Shown piece by piece: positions 34,974 to 47,676 of a DNA stretch of 64,000 bases. Location of the stretch: positions 1,790,087 through 1,854,086 of the forward strand of contig CM073591.1 in the NCBI GenBank assembly GCA_037074705.1. The letters are read 5' to 3'. Source of the stretch: Zhengitettix transpicula (taxonomy: Eukaryota; Arthropoda; Insecta; Orthoptera; Tetrigidae). The position numbers and the translations under genes were made by a program. Numbering within the stretch: position 1 is the stretch's first letter; every line of letters begins with the position of its first letter. The notes beneath the pieces are model-generated. The model was not told where the DNA came from and ran no database searches. It worked only from the letters and a program-made list of their open reading frames with translations.

Positions 34974-36495
34974 AATAAACAAAACTGATGCATTTTAATT
35001 TACCCACCGTTGTGGTTACCAAAATGTAATAATTAAATATGATGGGCTTTTAAATGAAAAATTATTGACTATAAAACAAACAAAATTTATATATCAGAAT
35101 TTACAATTATACAATTTAATAAAAACATATCTCTTTCTCTCATGGGTCTTTACTGGGTTTGATAACGGACAGAACACTTAAATAATCAAAGAACCCAACA
35201 TTTATCTTTAGTTAAACAGAAATATTTAATCGTCTAGACATCGACGAAACTTATTACCGACCTTAATCTACCGATTTATTATAAATTTAAAAGAGTTTAT
35301 TTTATTAACACAAAGCAGAGAACGATATCTGACTGTATCTTTTAATTCCGTTTGCACATATTAATACCATAAAATTTCAACTTACGATTACTCAGGAACA
35401 TTTGGCTCGTTCATTACACACACACTTTATAGACTGGACGTTTACACACTGTCTCTAACACTTATTATTGGTTCGACGATCGCTGATTCTCCATACTCGG
35501 TGAAGGACATCCCACTTGCTCGTGGTGAAACTACTCGACGCTGGATGCTGTGTCCTGGTCTACTACCATCGAAGACAGTGGTCAAATTTTGATATTACAA
35601 CAGATTGAACTTCTGCATACAAAATTTTTATCGTTGAATAATTTTGCTATTTCTCTCGCAGGCTGCAAAATTTCTCCATACTCGGTGCTCGCCGTACGCC
35701 TCCACAACCAACACCTAACTCCAACTCCACCTCCAAGCTCCAAGACTCCACTCCAACTAACTTCCAAGATCTTATCTTCTCTTTATATATGACCATCCCT
35801 TCTCTCTTCTTTTGTTCCCAGAACTACGTTGCAACTGCTCGATGACAGTTTCTCCATTACTGAGATTTACATTCTGCATCTGCAGTTCCTTAGCAAATAG
35901 CTAGCCCCTCCGTCATGTCACAACGAGACAGGACCCGTAATTACTTTGCACTTGTATCCTCACCCTCACATGTGCGCGACTCGCAGGCTGCAAATTTTCT
36001 CCAGACCCCCAAACTGCTTCCTCCATTCAAAGTCAACAAGTGACCTGCCCAGGCCATTAATCTGAGACAATGCCTGCCTTACCAGATTTATCTTCGACAG
36101 GCCACCCTCACACGTCTTGCGCTGACCCCTCCTTACAAATCCTGAGTACACATTGCCACTTCCTGTGACGGCCAATACCATTAATCCGAAACAAATATCT
36201 TGCCGCTCTGTCTTGTCACATCGAGACAGGACCCGTAAATAGTTTGCACTTGCATCCTCACCCTCACACGTGCGCGATTCTAACTTCTCCAGACCCCGAA
36301 ACTGCTTCCTCCAATCCTAAGTAAATACGCCACTGGTCAGGCCATTAATCTGAGACAATGCCTGCCTTAACAGATATATCTTGGGACAGGCCACCCTGCA
36401 TGTGCCCTGATTCCGACGGCCCAGCCCATCAATCAGCAACCATGCCTTTCCTTCAAGGCATTACATTATATATATATATATATATATATATAATT
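34080..36495. repeat. Repeat family D block bounded by (TA)n tracts
   Basis: TA tracts at 34094-34108, 34936-34970 and 36468-36492 punctuate related sequence (shared phrase gggtctttactggg). 35900-36430 holds two tandem units of about 285 bp, each with gagacaggacccgtaa, cctcaccctcaca and ggccattaatctgagacaatgcc. Duplicated at about 58170-60716, where the first part carries about 110 extra bases. Element class unknown; no coding sequence is supported. Confidence 0.55.
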
Positions 36496-36519
36496 TGAAA
36501 TAGTAACGTCTGGATAAAG

Positions 36520-37180
36520 ACATCCGACGCGAATATCGTCCTTAGGGGTTAAACGGCATGTTGAATGTTATAATTAAACTCAGCGACATCCATAACCCCA
36601 GATTTCACTCCAAACTCGATTGTTTTAGAGATATTTTCGTTATTTAAAAATTATTCAAGTGTGTTTACTGTTAATAAAGATGTGAAGTGATACAACTCTG
36701 TTCTAAATGTACGTACGAGCCTAATTACTCCGCTTAAATTTTTCCTAAATTTACAAACTGATTATGACAAAATGTCGACAGCTTAATCAAAGTTTTTAAA
36801 AATAAATCGGAGTGACTACGAAAGGTTTTTATTATTATTATTGATTATCTGGGCGCCCAGCGTTGCACGGGAACTCATTCTAAACACATTTTCAATAAAA
36901 TATATGAAATTATAGTGATAAACAAATATTATGGCAAACTCATGGAACGTGCCATATTTATGCCATGTCATTTTATCAAAAGAAAATTAGTTAAACAATA
37001 ATTCGTATTGTTTTATATTATAATCATTTGTTGGAATATTGCTGGATAAAATTATAATTTATATTCAATCAAAATATTTCTGCTTTATTTCATTACGAAA
37101 ATAAAAGGTTCTATTTCCTTATTGTTGGTTCTACAGAGATTCATTATTAAGAATAAGTGAAAATAATTCGACGATTCGCA
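36520..37180. other. No gene seen; family B remnant at 36560-36630
   Basis: The aattaaactcagcgacatcc phrase marks a short family B piece. The rest is AT-rich. Confidence 0.4.
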
Positions 37181-37186
37181 GACCTG

Positions 37187-38334
37187 CTACTCTTCGGATT
37201 CTGGCTTCAATCCTGGGCAGAAACCATCGTGGATCTTCACGTAATCTGGAAACAAGATTGATAATAGTAAATTATTTGATTAATTGCATATTTAATTTAT
37301 TTTATTTAATTAATAATTATATTCTGCACGTTTTAAAGTAGACAAACTCAGGACGGTTGATATTGCAACTGGTCGTTGCGTTGGCGATGTAAACGGGCTG
37401 AATGAGACGAACAATCCTGTTGGGCAAAACCAATCGTAACTCGTGAAGTGAAAAAACCAAATCTGTTTCGGCTGGTTGGGACAGAAGATTGTGGAAAAGC
37501 AGGAGAGGAGATCATTCTGAGGGTGGAAGTCGACGAGTGAAGGCGTGTGTCGTGATGCCGCGTTCATCACTTCAACATTATGCTGCAGAAGTGAAAAAGT
37601 AGTGAGAAGTTTGGATCAACCCGCTATTCTTCCCCCCACCCCACCCCACCCGCCCAACCAATCTAAGCCGAATGCAATTTGGTAACAACATTGTGCTTGT
37701 CAATGTGACGACGACATCCGTAGTTTACAGACAACGCCAACTGGCAGCGTGGACAACAATCTACTGACGTCATCCTCCTCCGAGTTATCACCCTCTAAGG
37801 ATGGAACATATATTTTACATCACGCTTTATTGACAATGTTCCACATGACGTCATCCACCGCTATAAAACGGTCACTCAGAGGAAAGAGGAAGTTTTAAGT
37901 GACGTCATCTCATTGCATTACGTCCGTAATGAGAGCAGCGCCGCTGCCCATGGACAAGAGTATGGGAAGGATCCACTCAACTTTGAAAACATGTGCTTAA
38001 CCAGTGGGACAGAGACAAACCGCTGACCCCCTGTTCTTGTTATGTCAATTATACCTCGTCTCTTCTTACCGTCATTGGTTCTGCAGTTTAAGTCCCTCAT
38101 CCTGCATGAGGTGTAAAACGATTTGTAGTCTCCACGGCTGTTTCGGGCGCAAAGATTGTCCAGCTGGAAAGTGCAAAAGTTGCTGCATTTAGGTTTCGCC
38201 TTCGAATGAACTGAGCAGACGACCAGGGAAGCGACCACCAAGGCTGGAAGGAGCACAGCGACGTGAGAAGAGCGTCTACGGCAGAAGGACTCATCAGAGA
38301 GACGATACTCACCGAGGACAACGTTCAGCTTCAT
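37187..38334 (-). CDS. K5: secreted Kazal-type protein, three exons, 84 aa
   Basis: Exons: 38313-38334, 38070-38243, 37187-37245 (stop TAG). The first intron is 69 nt, in frame. The leader is identical to K4 after splicing. Cysteine spacing x3, x7, x14, x6, x13; expected P1 is Phe (C-T-F). The C terminus extends four acidic/polar residues (ESEE) beyond K4. The promoter has TTTAAAG (CTTTAAA 38366-38372) where its duplicate K8 and the other paralogues have TATAAAG, and the upstream GATAAG of K4/K6/K7 is changed to GCTAAG. The mature coding sequence differs from K8 by one silent change. Confidence 0.85.
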
Positions 38335-38534
38335 GGCAGCTGTGAGTTGGCCTCGATATTCCTTCCTTTAAAAGCAAACCCTTGATATTTAGCAACGCCT
38401 GCGGGTCTAATTGACGGGCTTTGGCTAAGAGTAAATGCGTAATAAAAACAAAACATAAAAATGAAAGGCCAACCTGCGAACTCCACGAATTCTTTTCAAA
38501 AAGACAAAGATCCAGCAACATCAACATTTGTGAT

Positions 38535-39840
38535 TTATCTCTGTGTGAGGCGAATAACGATGCTTTAAAATCGACGGTGTAGAGAATTGAAACTGGCCTG
38601 AGTTTACTACATGGACGAGAGTAAAAGTAATGGGTTCAGTTACGATACCATAAACGCTCAGTGATAAGACGTGATGGTCCTCTAACATCTTGACCTATGC
38701 CAGTCCAACTTTCACTCTCAATTCCGTTGTGGTCGTTCATTATGAGGTTCTACTGTGAGGAGCAGAAGGAATGCGTCCATTGCCCCCTTCCCCGCCTTTC
38801 CACGTCTTGACCTTTTATTCGTAATTCAACTCCTGTTTGCAGGTTACCACCCACACTTTCGCATCTCTGTTAAGTGTCGGGCGAGTTCTTGCATGTCAGT
38901 ATATTCCCCCGAGCTTTCTTATTGTTCTTATTAATTATATTACTATTGATTATTAAATTTAGTTGTTACATAATTTGTTTTTATTTGATTATCCTTTTAT
39001 ACTCGTATGTTATCGTTTACGTTCTGTTTGATGTTGTTTAGTTTACTACATTGTTAAATTTTGACCATCACACACAATCGGTTCCAGGATATGCGAGTCT
39101 AGTCCAATGACGATTAAATGGAGGTTTTTTGATATATTAATTTCTTTATATTATTCTCATTATTAATTTAACATTCAAACAAACAAATACTGTGCATTAT
39201 TTATTAGATTCTTGTATAGTGTTTAGAAACTTATTTATTATCTGTGTACTTTCTTAATTAACTTTAGTGACGAGTCCTACTTCCTCATAAGAACACTAAT
39301 GCAGGATAAATATAACTGTCGCCCGTGTTATGTAATAGTCTGTTTTTGAAAGAGTCGATGTCAGGTGTTACGGTCCGTTTAATTCCGAGTTCTTGATAAA
39401 GATCCAATAGTTATTTTCCTCTTTCGTCTGCGAGTCAGGGTGCCACAGTGATGACCATCGTGAGTACGACGGACGTGTTCAGGTATGATGAATTATTCTC
39501 CTGATTCTTTCCATTCAAACTCAACGACTTCACAAAACTGGAAACTATTTCTTTGCCTCGATGACAGTCGCAGAGAAGCAAGACGGACAAGTAAGTGACG
39601 CGTCTGATGCAGTTCTTCATTCTCGGGACCATAGATGACATATATCACTTCCCTTCCTAAGCCTATGAGAGTCAGAGCGCACCATGTTGGATGACAGTCT
39701 TCCTACCTTGCCAGCACCACAATGAAAGGAACCACTGAAGAGTGACCGCGTTTTTCCTTGACCGAAACAACTACAATGGTTCCTTCAGTTTTTAAAATTT
39801 ATACCACAAATAATTACGACCGTGCCTTAGAATGGATGAT
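38535..39840. other. No gene seen
   Basis: Collinear with about 62755-64000 in the second block. A minus ORF at 39435-39641 has a counterpart at 63653-63874 with a different N terminus and no recognised domain. Confidence 0.4.
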
Positions 39841-40620
39841 ATTGATAGTGTTCCTCCCGATGTTGTTTATCTATTATTTTGACCCCTTCCGGCTCTAGGA
39901 AAGGGAGAGCACCTTTCTTGGATTGCGGTTTGAGGACGGTTCCATAAAAGTAACGACCAAAACCGTCGAGTTTCGAGTCAAATCCGGGATTACAGATGTC
40001 GCTGAGTTTAATTATGGCTACCCTAGAATTGATGGATTTTAGACCCTTTAATCTTTACATAGAAAATTCCTGACGTGAAGTAAATCAGTCGAAATATGAA
40101 TTGCGTGTTATGAGGACCGTTTAAAATATTTTATTTCAATTTTTTAAAGGACATGTCATTGTAAATCAAGTTGTTGATCAAGGTTCTCTTATTTTTGGCT
40201 GGAATTCTCTGTCCTTGAACTCTCATTTACCAGCGTATTTTGATTAAACTGCAATGTTTCCGAATCTCCCATGGGACTCACTTTTTGTGAAACTACTGGT
40301 TCAAGGAATGAAGAAGAAAAAATATTTCGATTGAGGACAACGACACCTGAATTTGGTCACGGTAAGTTAAGGATCTCAACAGACGTCCGGAAGACCACGA
40401 ACCTTGTGGTGGCCGCCTCGTAAGTAACGATAAAAGAACTCAATTACCGTCTGTAAGGGATTCGTCGTGAAATAACAAACAACAACAAATAAATTAATTT
40501 TTGAGGGAGTAGACGTTTCGATCAACCCTTCGCAACCATTTTCAATGCTAGAGACTGCGTCATGTGACACAGACAACTTTACAAAGAATATAAACAAAGA
40601 TTATTTAATAAACCATCATA
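39840..40620 (+). repeat. Segmental duplicate of 21600-22450
   Basis: Collinear match to the sequence left of the first receptor gene, placed here right after the K5 block; it marks a duplication boundary. Confidence 0.75.
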
Positions 40621-41037
40621 AACACTTTTTTTCTCCTTTTATATTTATTTTTAAAATTCTTTTGGATTATTAGTGAAACATTTTCGAAATTATCCGTTCT
40701 TTTAAAATTATCCTCCTTGTCCAAAACAACAGTATTATCAAACTTATAGGTATATTTAAGATCCGAAAACGTTCAGTAACAGGAGAATGTTTATAAGGTT
40801 GAGATTTTACGTCCGCTTCAACCTACTATCATTAACCCCACTTCTTATTGTATTTCCACTACTTCCACACCTACGCCTCATCTTATGCTCACGAATAGGA
40901 TCCAAGGTTAGGGGAAAAGAAACAAGAACATAAGCTAGGCCATGCGCACAAGCACCGATATTGTAATTATTGTTGGTTCTACAGAGATTCATTATTAAGA
41001 AGAAGTGTAAAATATTCGACGATTCGCAGACCTGCTA

Positions 41038-41884
41038 CTATCCGGATTTAAGCAGCATTGCTGGGCACTCACCATCGTGGATCTTCACGTAATCTAGAAA
41101 CAAGATTGATTGTTGTAAATTATTTGAATAATTGCATATTTCATTTATTTTATTTAATTAATCATTATATTCTGGTCGTTTGAAATTAGCAAAACTCAGG
41201 ATGGTTCATATCGGAACTGGGCGTTGCCTAGTCAATGTGAACGGGCTGAATGTTTTCATTGCGTTTGTCAACGCCAACAGGCGGCGTAGACTACGTCCCA
41301 CTGACGTCATCCACCTCCGCGTTATCACCCTCTAAGAATGGCAGTTTTACTTTTCATGACGCTTTATTGACAATGTTCACACTGACGTCATCCACCGCTA
41401 CGCAACGGTCACTCAGAAGAAAGAGGAAGTTTTAAGTGACGTCATCTCACCATTGCATTACGGCCATAATGACCATTGCCCTTGGACATCAGTACCATCG
41501 TTTCTGGTGAAGGATCCACGAAACTACACTCAACTTTGAAAACATGTCCTTGACCAGTGGGACAGAGACAAACTGCTGACCTCCTGTTGTAGTTATTCCA
41601 ATTATTTCTAGTTATTGCTTACCGTTATTGGTTTTGCAGTTTTCGTCCTCCATGCAGTAGAAGTTGTCAAACGTTCTGTGTTCACCGCGGCTGTTCCTGG
41701 CGCAAAGCGGGTCATGAAGCCAAGGGCAAAAGGTCATGCACTTAGGTTTCGCCTTAGAATGAACTGAGCAGACGACCAGGGAAGCGACCACCAAGGCTGG
41801 AAGGAGCACAGCGACGTGAGAAGAGCGTCTACGGCAGGACTCATCAGAGAGACGATACTCACCGAGGACAACGTTCAGCTTCAT
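41038..41884 (-). CDS. K6: secreted Kazal-type protein, three exons, 83 aa
   Basis: Exons: 41863-41884, 41623-41796, 41038-41093 (stop TAG). The first intron is 66 nt (one codon shorter than in K4) and still in frame. Leader as in K4. The fourth cysteine is shifted: C3-x15-C4-x5-C5 instead of x14 and x6, keeping total length; all six cysteines remain. Expected P1 is Trp (C-P-W). The tail after C6 differs (P-A-M-L-L-K-S-G). TATAAAG (CTTTATA 41917-41923), and GATAAG at 41988 and 41995. It belongs to a partial third copy of the K4 locus (40740-42360) without an adjacent receptor. Confidence 0.84.
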
Positions 41885-42359
41885 GGCGACTGTGAGTTGG
41901 CCTGGAGGGTCTCTTCCTTTATAAGCAACCAGTCAGGAAAAACCTTGATATTTCGCACCGCCATCGGTGGTAATTTACGTGCTTCTTGATAAGAGATAAG
42001 GCGTTGTAAAATTCGAACCTAAATGTCAACCACAGAGCCTTCATCTGCGCGGATTCTTTTGGAAGTGAGAAAGATCCAGCGACATCAACGTCAGTGATTT
42101 TATCCTTGCTTCAGGTGATTCACGCTGCTTTAAAACAACTTAAATAAAGTCCCACTGAACGTTACTTTAATATTTTACTCCGACGTTTATTCGCCATCTG
42201 TTTAGTGTCAGGTCAACTGCAAATTGATTCATTTGATTAATTTTGTTATATTTTTAATTCATGTTTTCACTTTAATTCCTTTCATTTTAGCTTTTAATTT
42301 GTTTATAACGTAAGGCTTATCTTCACCTTAAAATCTAATTAAATAAATTTCTAATAATT

Positions 42360-45190
42360 ATGATGATTTCAATTTTTGTATATATATTGTAAAACTAAAT
42401 AGAGGCCAGTTTTGAATTTACTAACTAGATTGTTAGTGGTCCCAACTCTTCATAGACGACAATGGGTAGACTAGCTTTGCTGTGAGCCGCTAGCACTGTC
42501 TGGAACGGTTATTGTGGTCGCGTGAGGAAATCAGGATCTGGGAGGGGAGAACAGCAGCATAGCCCGAGAACAAACTCAATACAAGCATAAAGTTCAGACA
42601 GCGAGACACTTAGTAAAACTGCATAGAGTAATCAAATATTAAGCGCCACATTAAGATTTCCTACGTGTACAGCGACCATCATCAGCTTCCACATAAAGAC
42701 AATGTGTAACAATATGTCTGGCTGATGATCCGGAGGTGCAGCAGATGCAGTTCCCGGAGGAACTACGACCATGTGTTTGACCATCAAGTGTAGAGTCAGT
42801 GATTCATGACCCTTTAGTGTTAATTGTGAGCCCGAGCCCAGGAAACTAAGTCTTGTACCAGCAGGACATTTTGAAAGTAGGAACCAAGTTAATTAAGTTT
42901 GTAAACGATAGTTGAAGATATTCGTCAGATTTCGTTCGTCTCTTTTGATTTTGATTGTTAATTTCTTATTTTATAAATTCTATGATTGTTCTTTACTTAT
43001 CAAGCCCACGTAAACGACTTATAAAATCTCTAAACATTGATTCTTTCAATGCATTTAACCTCAGAGATAATTATATAAATTTTTATTAAGTAAAATAAAT
43101 GGTATTGTAAGGTTTAAAGTATTAATTATTGCTCCACCTTTCCTGTTAAAATCAAATAAATTGTTTCAGAACGTAGTATCAATTTAAAAACTGCAACCTA
43201 ATTGTTTAAATAATTCAATAAAATTTTGTTTATTAATTCATTAATCAGTTTTAATTAATCATTACAATAAATAACTGTTTTTTTATACACAGTAATAATA
43301 ATAATAAAAAAGATAACCAAAACAGCGGACAAAAGAAGTGATGATTTAAACACCACACAACGCTTCTGAGGGTAACCTTGTTCCTTTCTTCCGGTGCTGA
43401 GAAGAGCCTAGAGAGACACAAGTGAACATTCGAACAAATTAGTTGTTGTTAGGTTTCCGTGTGAGGTTTTTACTTAATTGATGGAAATCCAAAAATATTA
43501 CGACAATCTTCATGTTGGTTTGAACCAAATCAGACAAAGAGTTATGTGAAAGTACAGAGAGTTTGTTTGAATAACATTCTGAGGTTTGTGGATACACAGT
43601 CATAATATGGTAACAACAATAAAATTTCTAGTAGTAGTTTCTGACCGACAACAGTTTGTTATGCAATTAATTTGTCTATAAAATGACGGTTAAGATGACA
43701 TGGTTGAGGTTAGGAGTGTGACGTCGTATATCAGGACGATAAGGAAGCTATGGCAACAAAAGAAAAAGAAACATTGGACTTTTTTTACGAATAATTGGAC
43801 GATTGTATGTAAAAGTAGAAATTCTACCCGGGTAAGTGGATTACTGAAACCAATTGAAAAGAAAAGGTTCTGACGGAATGCAGGGGACAATTTTCTCACA
43901 ATGTACGTAGGACGTTCGAGAGTGACTAAAGTAAACCAGGGGAAAAAATGTGTTGAAGTGAAAAATTGTGAAGGTGAATTGCGGGAAATTTAATAAGGTT
44001 TTGTGGCCAAGGTCTGCAGCTTTTATAATCGCAGGACGCTGTTTCGACTGCGAAAAGTAACGGATATATATTTTTATTTATCTATTTATGCGTCGAACTG
44101 CCAGGGTCTTCAACTGCTGGTGTCCGGTTCTGCACGGATCAACGCGAGACAACACAAGAGGACCACAAAACATGTAAACGGACGGTAAATTTCCCCTTCG
44201 GCACCACAGGATTCAACGAACCACCAGAAGAATTACGTAAAATATTTAAAAACACTACAACAACGACACTCCGTAATCTAACTCCGTCTACATAATTTCC
44301 CAGGGTGTCTAATTTTATAAAAGCGGAAAATTTGGCACTTAATGTATTTTTCCTTTAATACAGAGTGTTTGTATGTTTGTATCTTCCTTATTCAAATCTA
44401 CACACGTGTCGAGCCAATTTCACCTCATTTTGAGCACGTGTTCCTTGCGACTGGAAAACAAGCACTGTCGTTGTGAGAAGCCGGTGGTTGTGGGGGGGGG
44501 GGGAGAGATAAATATTCAAACATGCTAAAGCAGCACATTTTTAAGTCGAATAATACTTTTAGAGGTCAAACAGATTATCATTGTTTCTACCAATGTTATG
44601 TGTGTCTAAATTTAACCCCTTACAGAATAGAAAAGGAACACCCTTAGGGGGCGGGGTGAAGGGGCGTTACAAGGAAAAACACGCGAATACAACCGAGTTT
44701 GGAGTCAAATCCAGGGTTACGGACGTCGCTGAGTTTAATTATGACATTTAAATTGCCATTGATCCCCCAGGGACGGGGATTGGACAGGGGTAGAAATGTA
44801 AACGCGGCCGATATTTGCGTTGAATAAATATTTTTAGGGCCTAATTAGATTGATAGTGTTGAATGATTCGTTTTGGCATGGAAAAGGAGCATCGTTAGGA
44901 GGGGGACGGGGTTGAGGGGCGTTAAAGAAAATAACGCAAAAACAACTGAGATTGGAGTCAAATCGGATATTACGGATATATGACAACCCGGGCAACGCCG
45001 TGCAACCAGGTAGATTTAAATAAAGATAACTTTATTGGAACAATCCCTGACGCAAGATGGCAGCACTGTCCTACGAAGAGTCATTTGGTAGATTTACGCA
45101 CTCTGTCGCCTCTTAAAAATGTTGTTTTCTTCAAAACTGCAGGTTGGTCCTTTAATACATCCTTTTTTAATTATTTACAAGTTTAATAAT
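42360..45190. other. No gene seen; family B, C and foldback-centre fragments
   Basis: 42400-43260 is unassigned. 43265-43430 is a family C fragment. 43985-44280 matches the centre of the foldback element (TTTTATAATCGCAG block to the acatgtaaacggacgg block). 44300-45010 is reverse family B, ending in tatgacaacccgggcaacgcc. Confidence 0.45.
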
Positions 45191-47000
45191 TTAAATTAAA
45201 CATAATGAATATAATTATCAGCTGGAAGGCAAATTAACGACCCCCGCGTATAAGAGACAACAACAGAAATTAATTATTGAACAACGCATAATTGATAAGT
45301 GATTAGACGTTTCCTTCAACTGTTGTGTTTTTTGTCATTACTATAAACCAAACTTAAACAATAATATAGACAAAATATGTCAGAAGTTAAAGGTTAATTA
45401 ATGACTGTTCAAGTTATGGTGCGCCTTTATTTATCGATTTGTTACCAAATATTTGTATAACTTTTGCCTAAATTACTGCCTGGAAGTATGGGAATGTGGC
45501 TTGCCGGGGTCGAGCAGCAGACACAAGACAATGGCGGGGTGGATTGGGAAAATCTACAAGTCCCGCAAACAAGGTCATGGGTGGCCAATAAAGGGGTAGA
45601 CGACCGGGAGGGTATGGCCCTAAAATAGATTGAGTGGGTCACGTGTGGAAAAGGACCAACCAGGAGAGAGGGATTTTGAGGACGCAGAGATTACAAGTCT
45701 GCGAATACGAGGAGATCGATTTGGACCGTCGGTGACAGCGGTCAGGGAGAGTTGATCCTGGAAGATTTTGGTTTTGCACGAGGGCCTCCGGTCTTCCACT
45801 ACGAATAATGCGGAGAGAGAGAGTCGCCAACGGGATTCGACCCTGTCCGAGCTGCGGACCTGGTAAGTCGCATTCCATGCTTCCAGGTATCGCGTCAGTT
45901 TGCCACGAAGAGAACCACGGTTATATTTGAGAAAGGGAGGGGGTTACATGCATCCCTGGCAGGCTGGAGAGCTTTCGTTTTATATAAATTCTGACAAAAA
46001 TGAATTGTTGTTTTTTTTATTAACTAAATATCGTATTCCTTTCCTGCGGGTGAATAATTTCTAGCAGGTGGCGCCCAGCAAACCGCATATCATTAGTTAA
46101 TTTGACCTTAAGCTCACCGCAAAGTACTTAATTATCTTATCAATTTGAACAATTTCTTACAAGGGTCTGCGTTTCCTTCGAAATCATTTCCTAACTTATA
46201 ATTGGTTTCACTAATTCACTCACTCTGTTAGTGTTTTGAAATGCTTATTTAATCATCCAATTAATCGTAAAAAAAAATTAATTAAGCGTCCGTAGCTTTG
46301 CCAATTTCCTGATACGTGACATCACACTCATAACCTTAACTGTACACGCTGATTGTTACCAGGTTGGCCTTTCCATATACTTCACCGTTACAGTCAGTCG
46401 TCGGCAGTTATTATATTCCGTTGAGTGCAGAACCTCAGTGTTGAGTGGATTTTTTTCTGTCTTGTTCGTATATTTTATACATTCGGTTAAGGTTTTGTGC
46501 AACGGATTGAAAGGGGTTGCGGGATTCTGAAGGTAGACCAGGGAGGTCAAGGCCAGGGCAGTAGCTTGAGGATGCTACCCCTGGTGCAGAGACAGCCTGA
46601 AGTAGGAGTGGGGACGCAGCATTCCCTTCTCCGTGCCTCCACCAGGTTGTTTACTGCGCAGTTGGCCGATTGGCCCAATAAGAACAGCGAACTACTTTAC
46701 CCTCGTGAACAACACACGGCCTCAAAGCGTGGCTTAAAATACCTGATTCAGAAGCAAGGCCCTGTACGTGATCAAATAAGAAATACCTGAACGACAAAGT
46801 AGATTATTTGATGAAGTGTTGATACGAGGTAACAGAACAAAAGACAACATAGAAAGGAAAAACGTGCAGGTCTAGAATCAGAGTCGTGTAGAGTAGAAGG
46901 AAGAGTTTGTAATGATATAAGTAGAGGCGATAACCGGCGCCATTTAGTCTCGAGCAACTCAGGAATTTGTATCATTCATTCTGAGGCAGCATCAGCATGC
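45190..47000. other. No gene recognised; diverged family A piece at 46590-46700
   Basis: 46590-46700 keeps ggggacgcagcattcccttc and a cagttggccgattgg-like block of family A. On the minus strand 45830-45845 holds a GGTCGAATCCC tRNA-like box. ORFs such as 45639-45878 (-) show no domain. Confidence 0.35.
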
Positions 47001-47049
47001 AATTTATCTGTGCTTCTATTTACTCTCTGGTAGACGAACAATTGCCACA

Positions 47050-47331
47050 GGTACTTACATCTTGTTGAGGAATATAATTGTGGGTGCATCCCCTATTAAA
47101 GGAGCATCCGTCGAGCTCCTCCATCGCGGGTTTACTTTCGCTTTGGAAGATGAACTGATCCTTGCGTTTAGGACCCGTGAAGAGTCGTTCCGCCATTACT
47201 TGGTTGCAACTAAGGGCTGGACACAAATTACCCACTCCACATGCACCCCCAGACTCACGCAGGAACACAAAGGGATCAGACGGCCATAATCGTATATTTA
47301 GTAGCAGAAATAAGCAGTTGTAGACTAACAT
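47050..47331 (-). CDS. Candidate first exon of a small secreted Cys-containing protein
   Basis: An open frame starts MLVYNCLFLLLNIRLW (possible signal peptide) and has cysteines in GACGVGNLC, ALSC and DGCSFNRGC, ending at a perfect gtaagt donor near 47048-47053. No matching downstream exon was identified and I do not recognise the family. It has no counterpart left of receptor copy 1. Confidence 0.3.
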
Positions 47332-47676
47332 CAAGCCTCTTTCTACGTTGCATTTAGTCGTTTCATGTCTCTACTTATTGAAATACGCATTGCAGCGTTG
47401 CCAAACGCTCACACATAGCCAGTAAACATTTTAAAAAAAGAAATAGATATACTTAAGGGTATAACTACGTTCATATGTATTAGTTTTGATTATATATAGC
47501 ATAAAATCGCATTATTTTATTTCTATTTACTAGATTGAAATTTAACCATAACAAATTTAATAAATGTTTTAATTGTGAGTGAAAGGTTTTTTTATATTTC
47601 ACCCAGTATGAAACACGATAGTAACTACAGCACCATGATGTCTACGGTGACCTTATGAACCCTGAAGGCTTTATTG

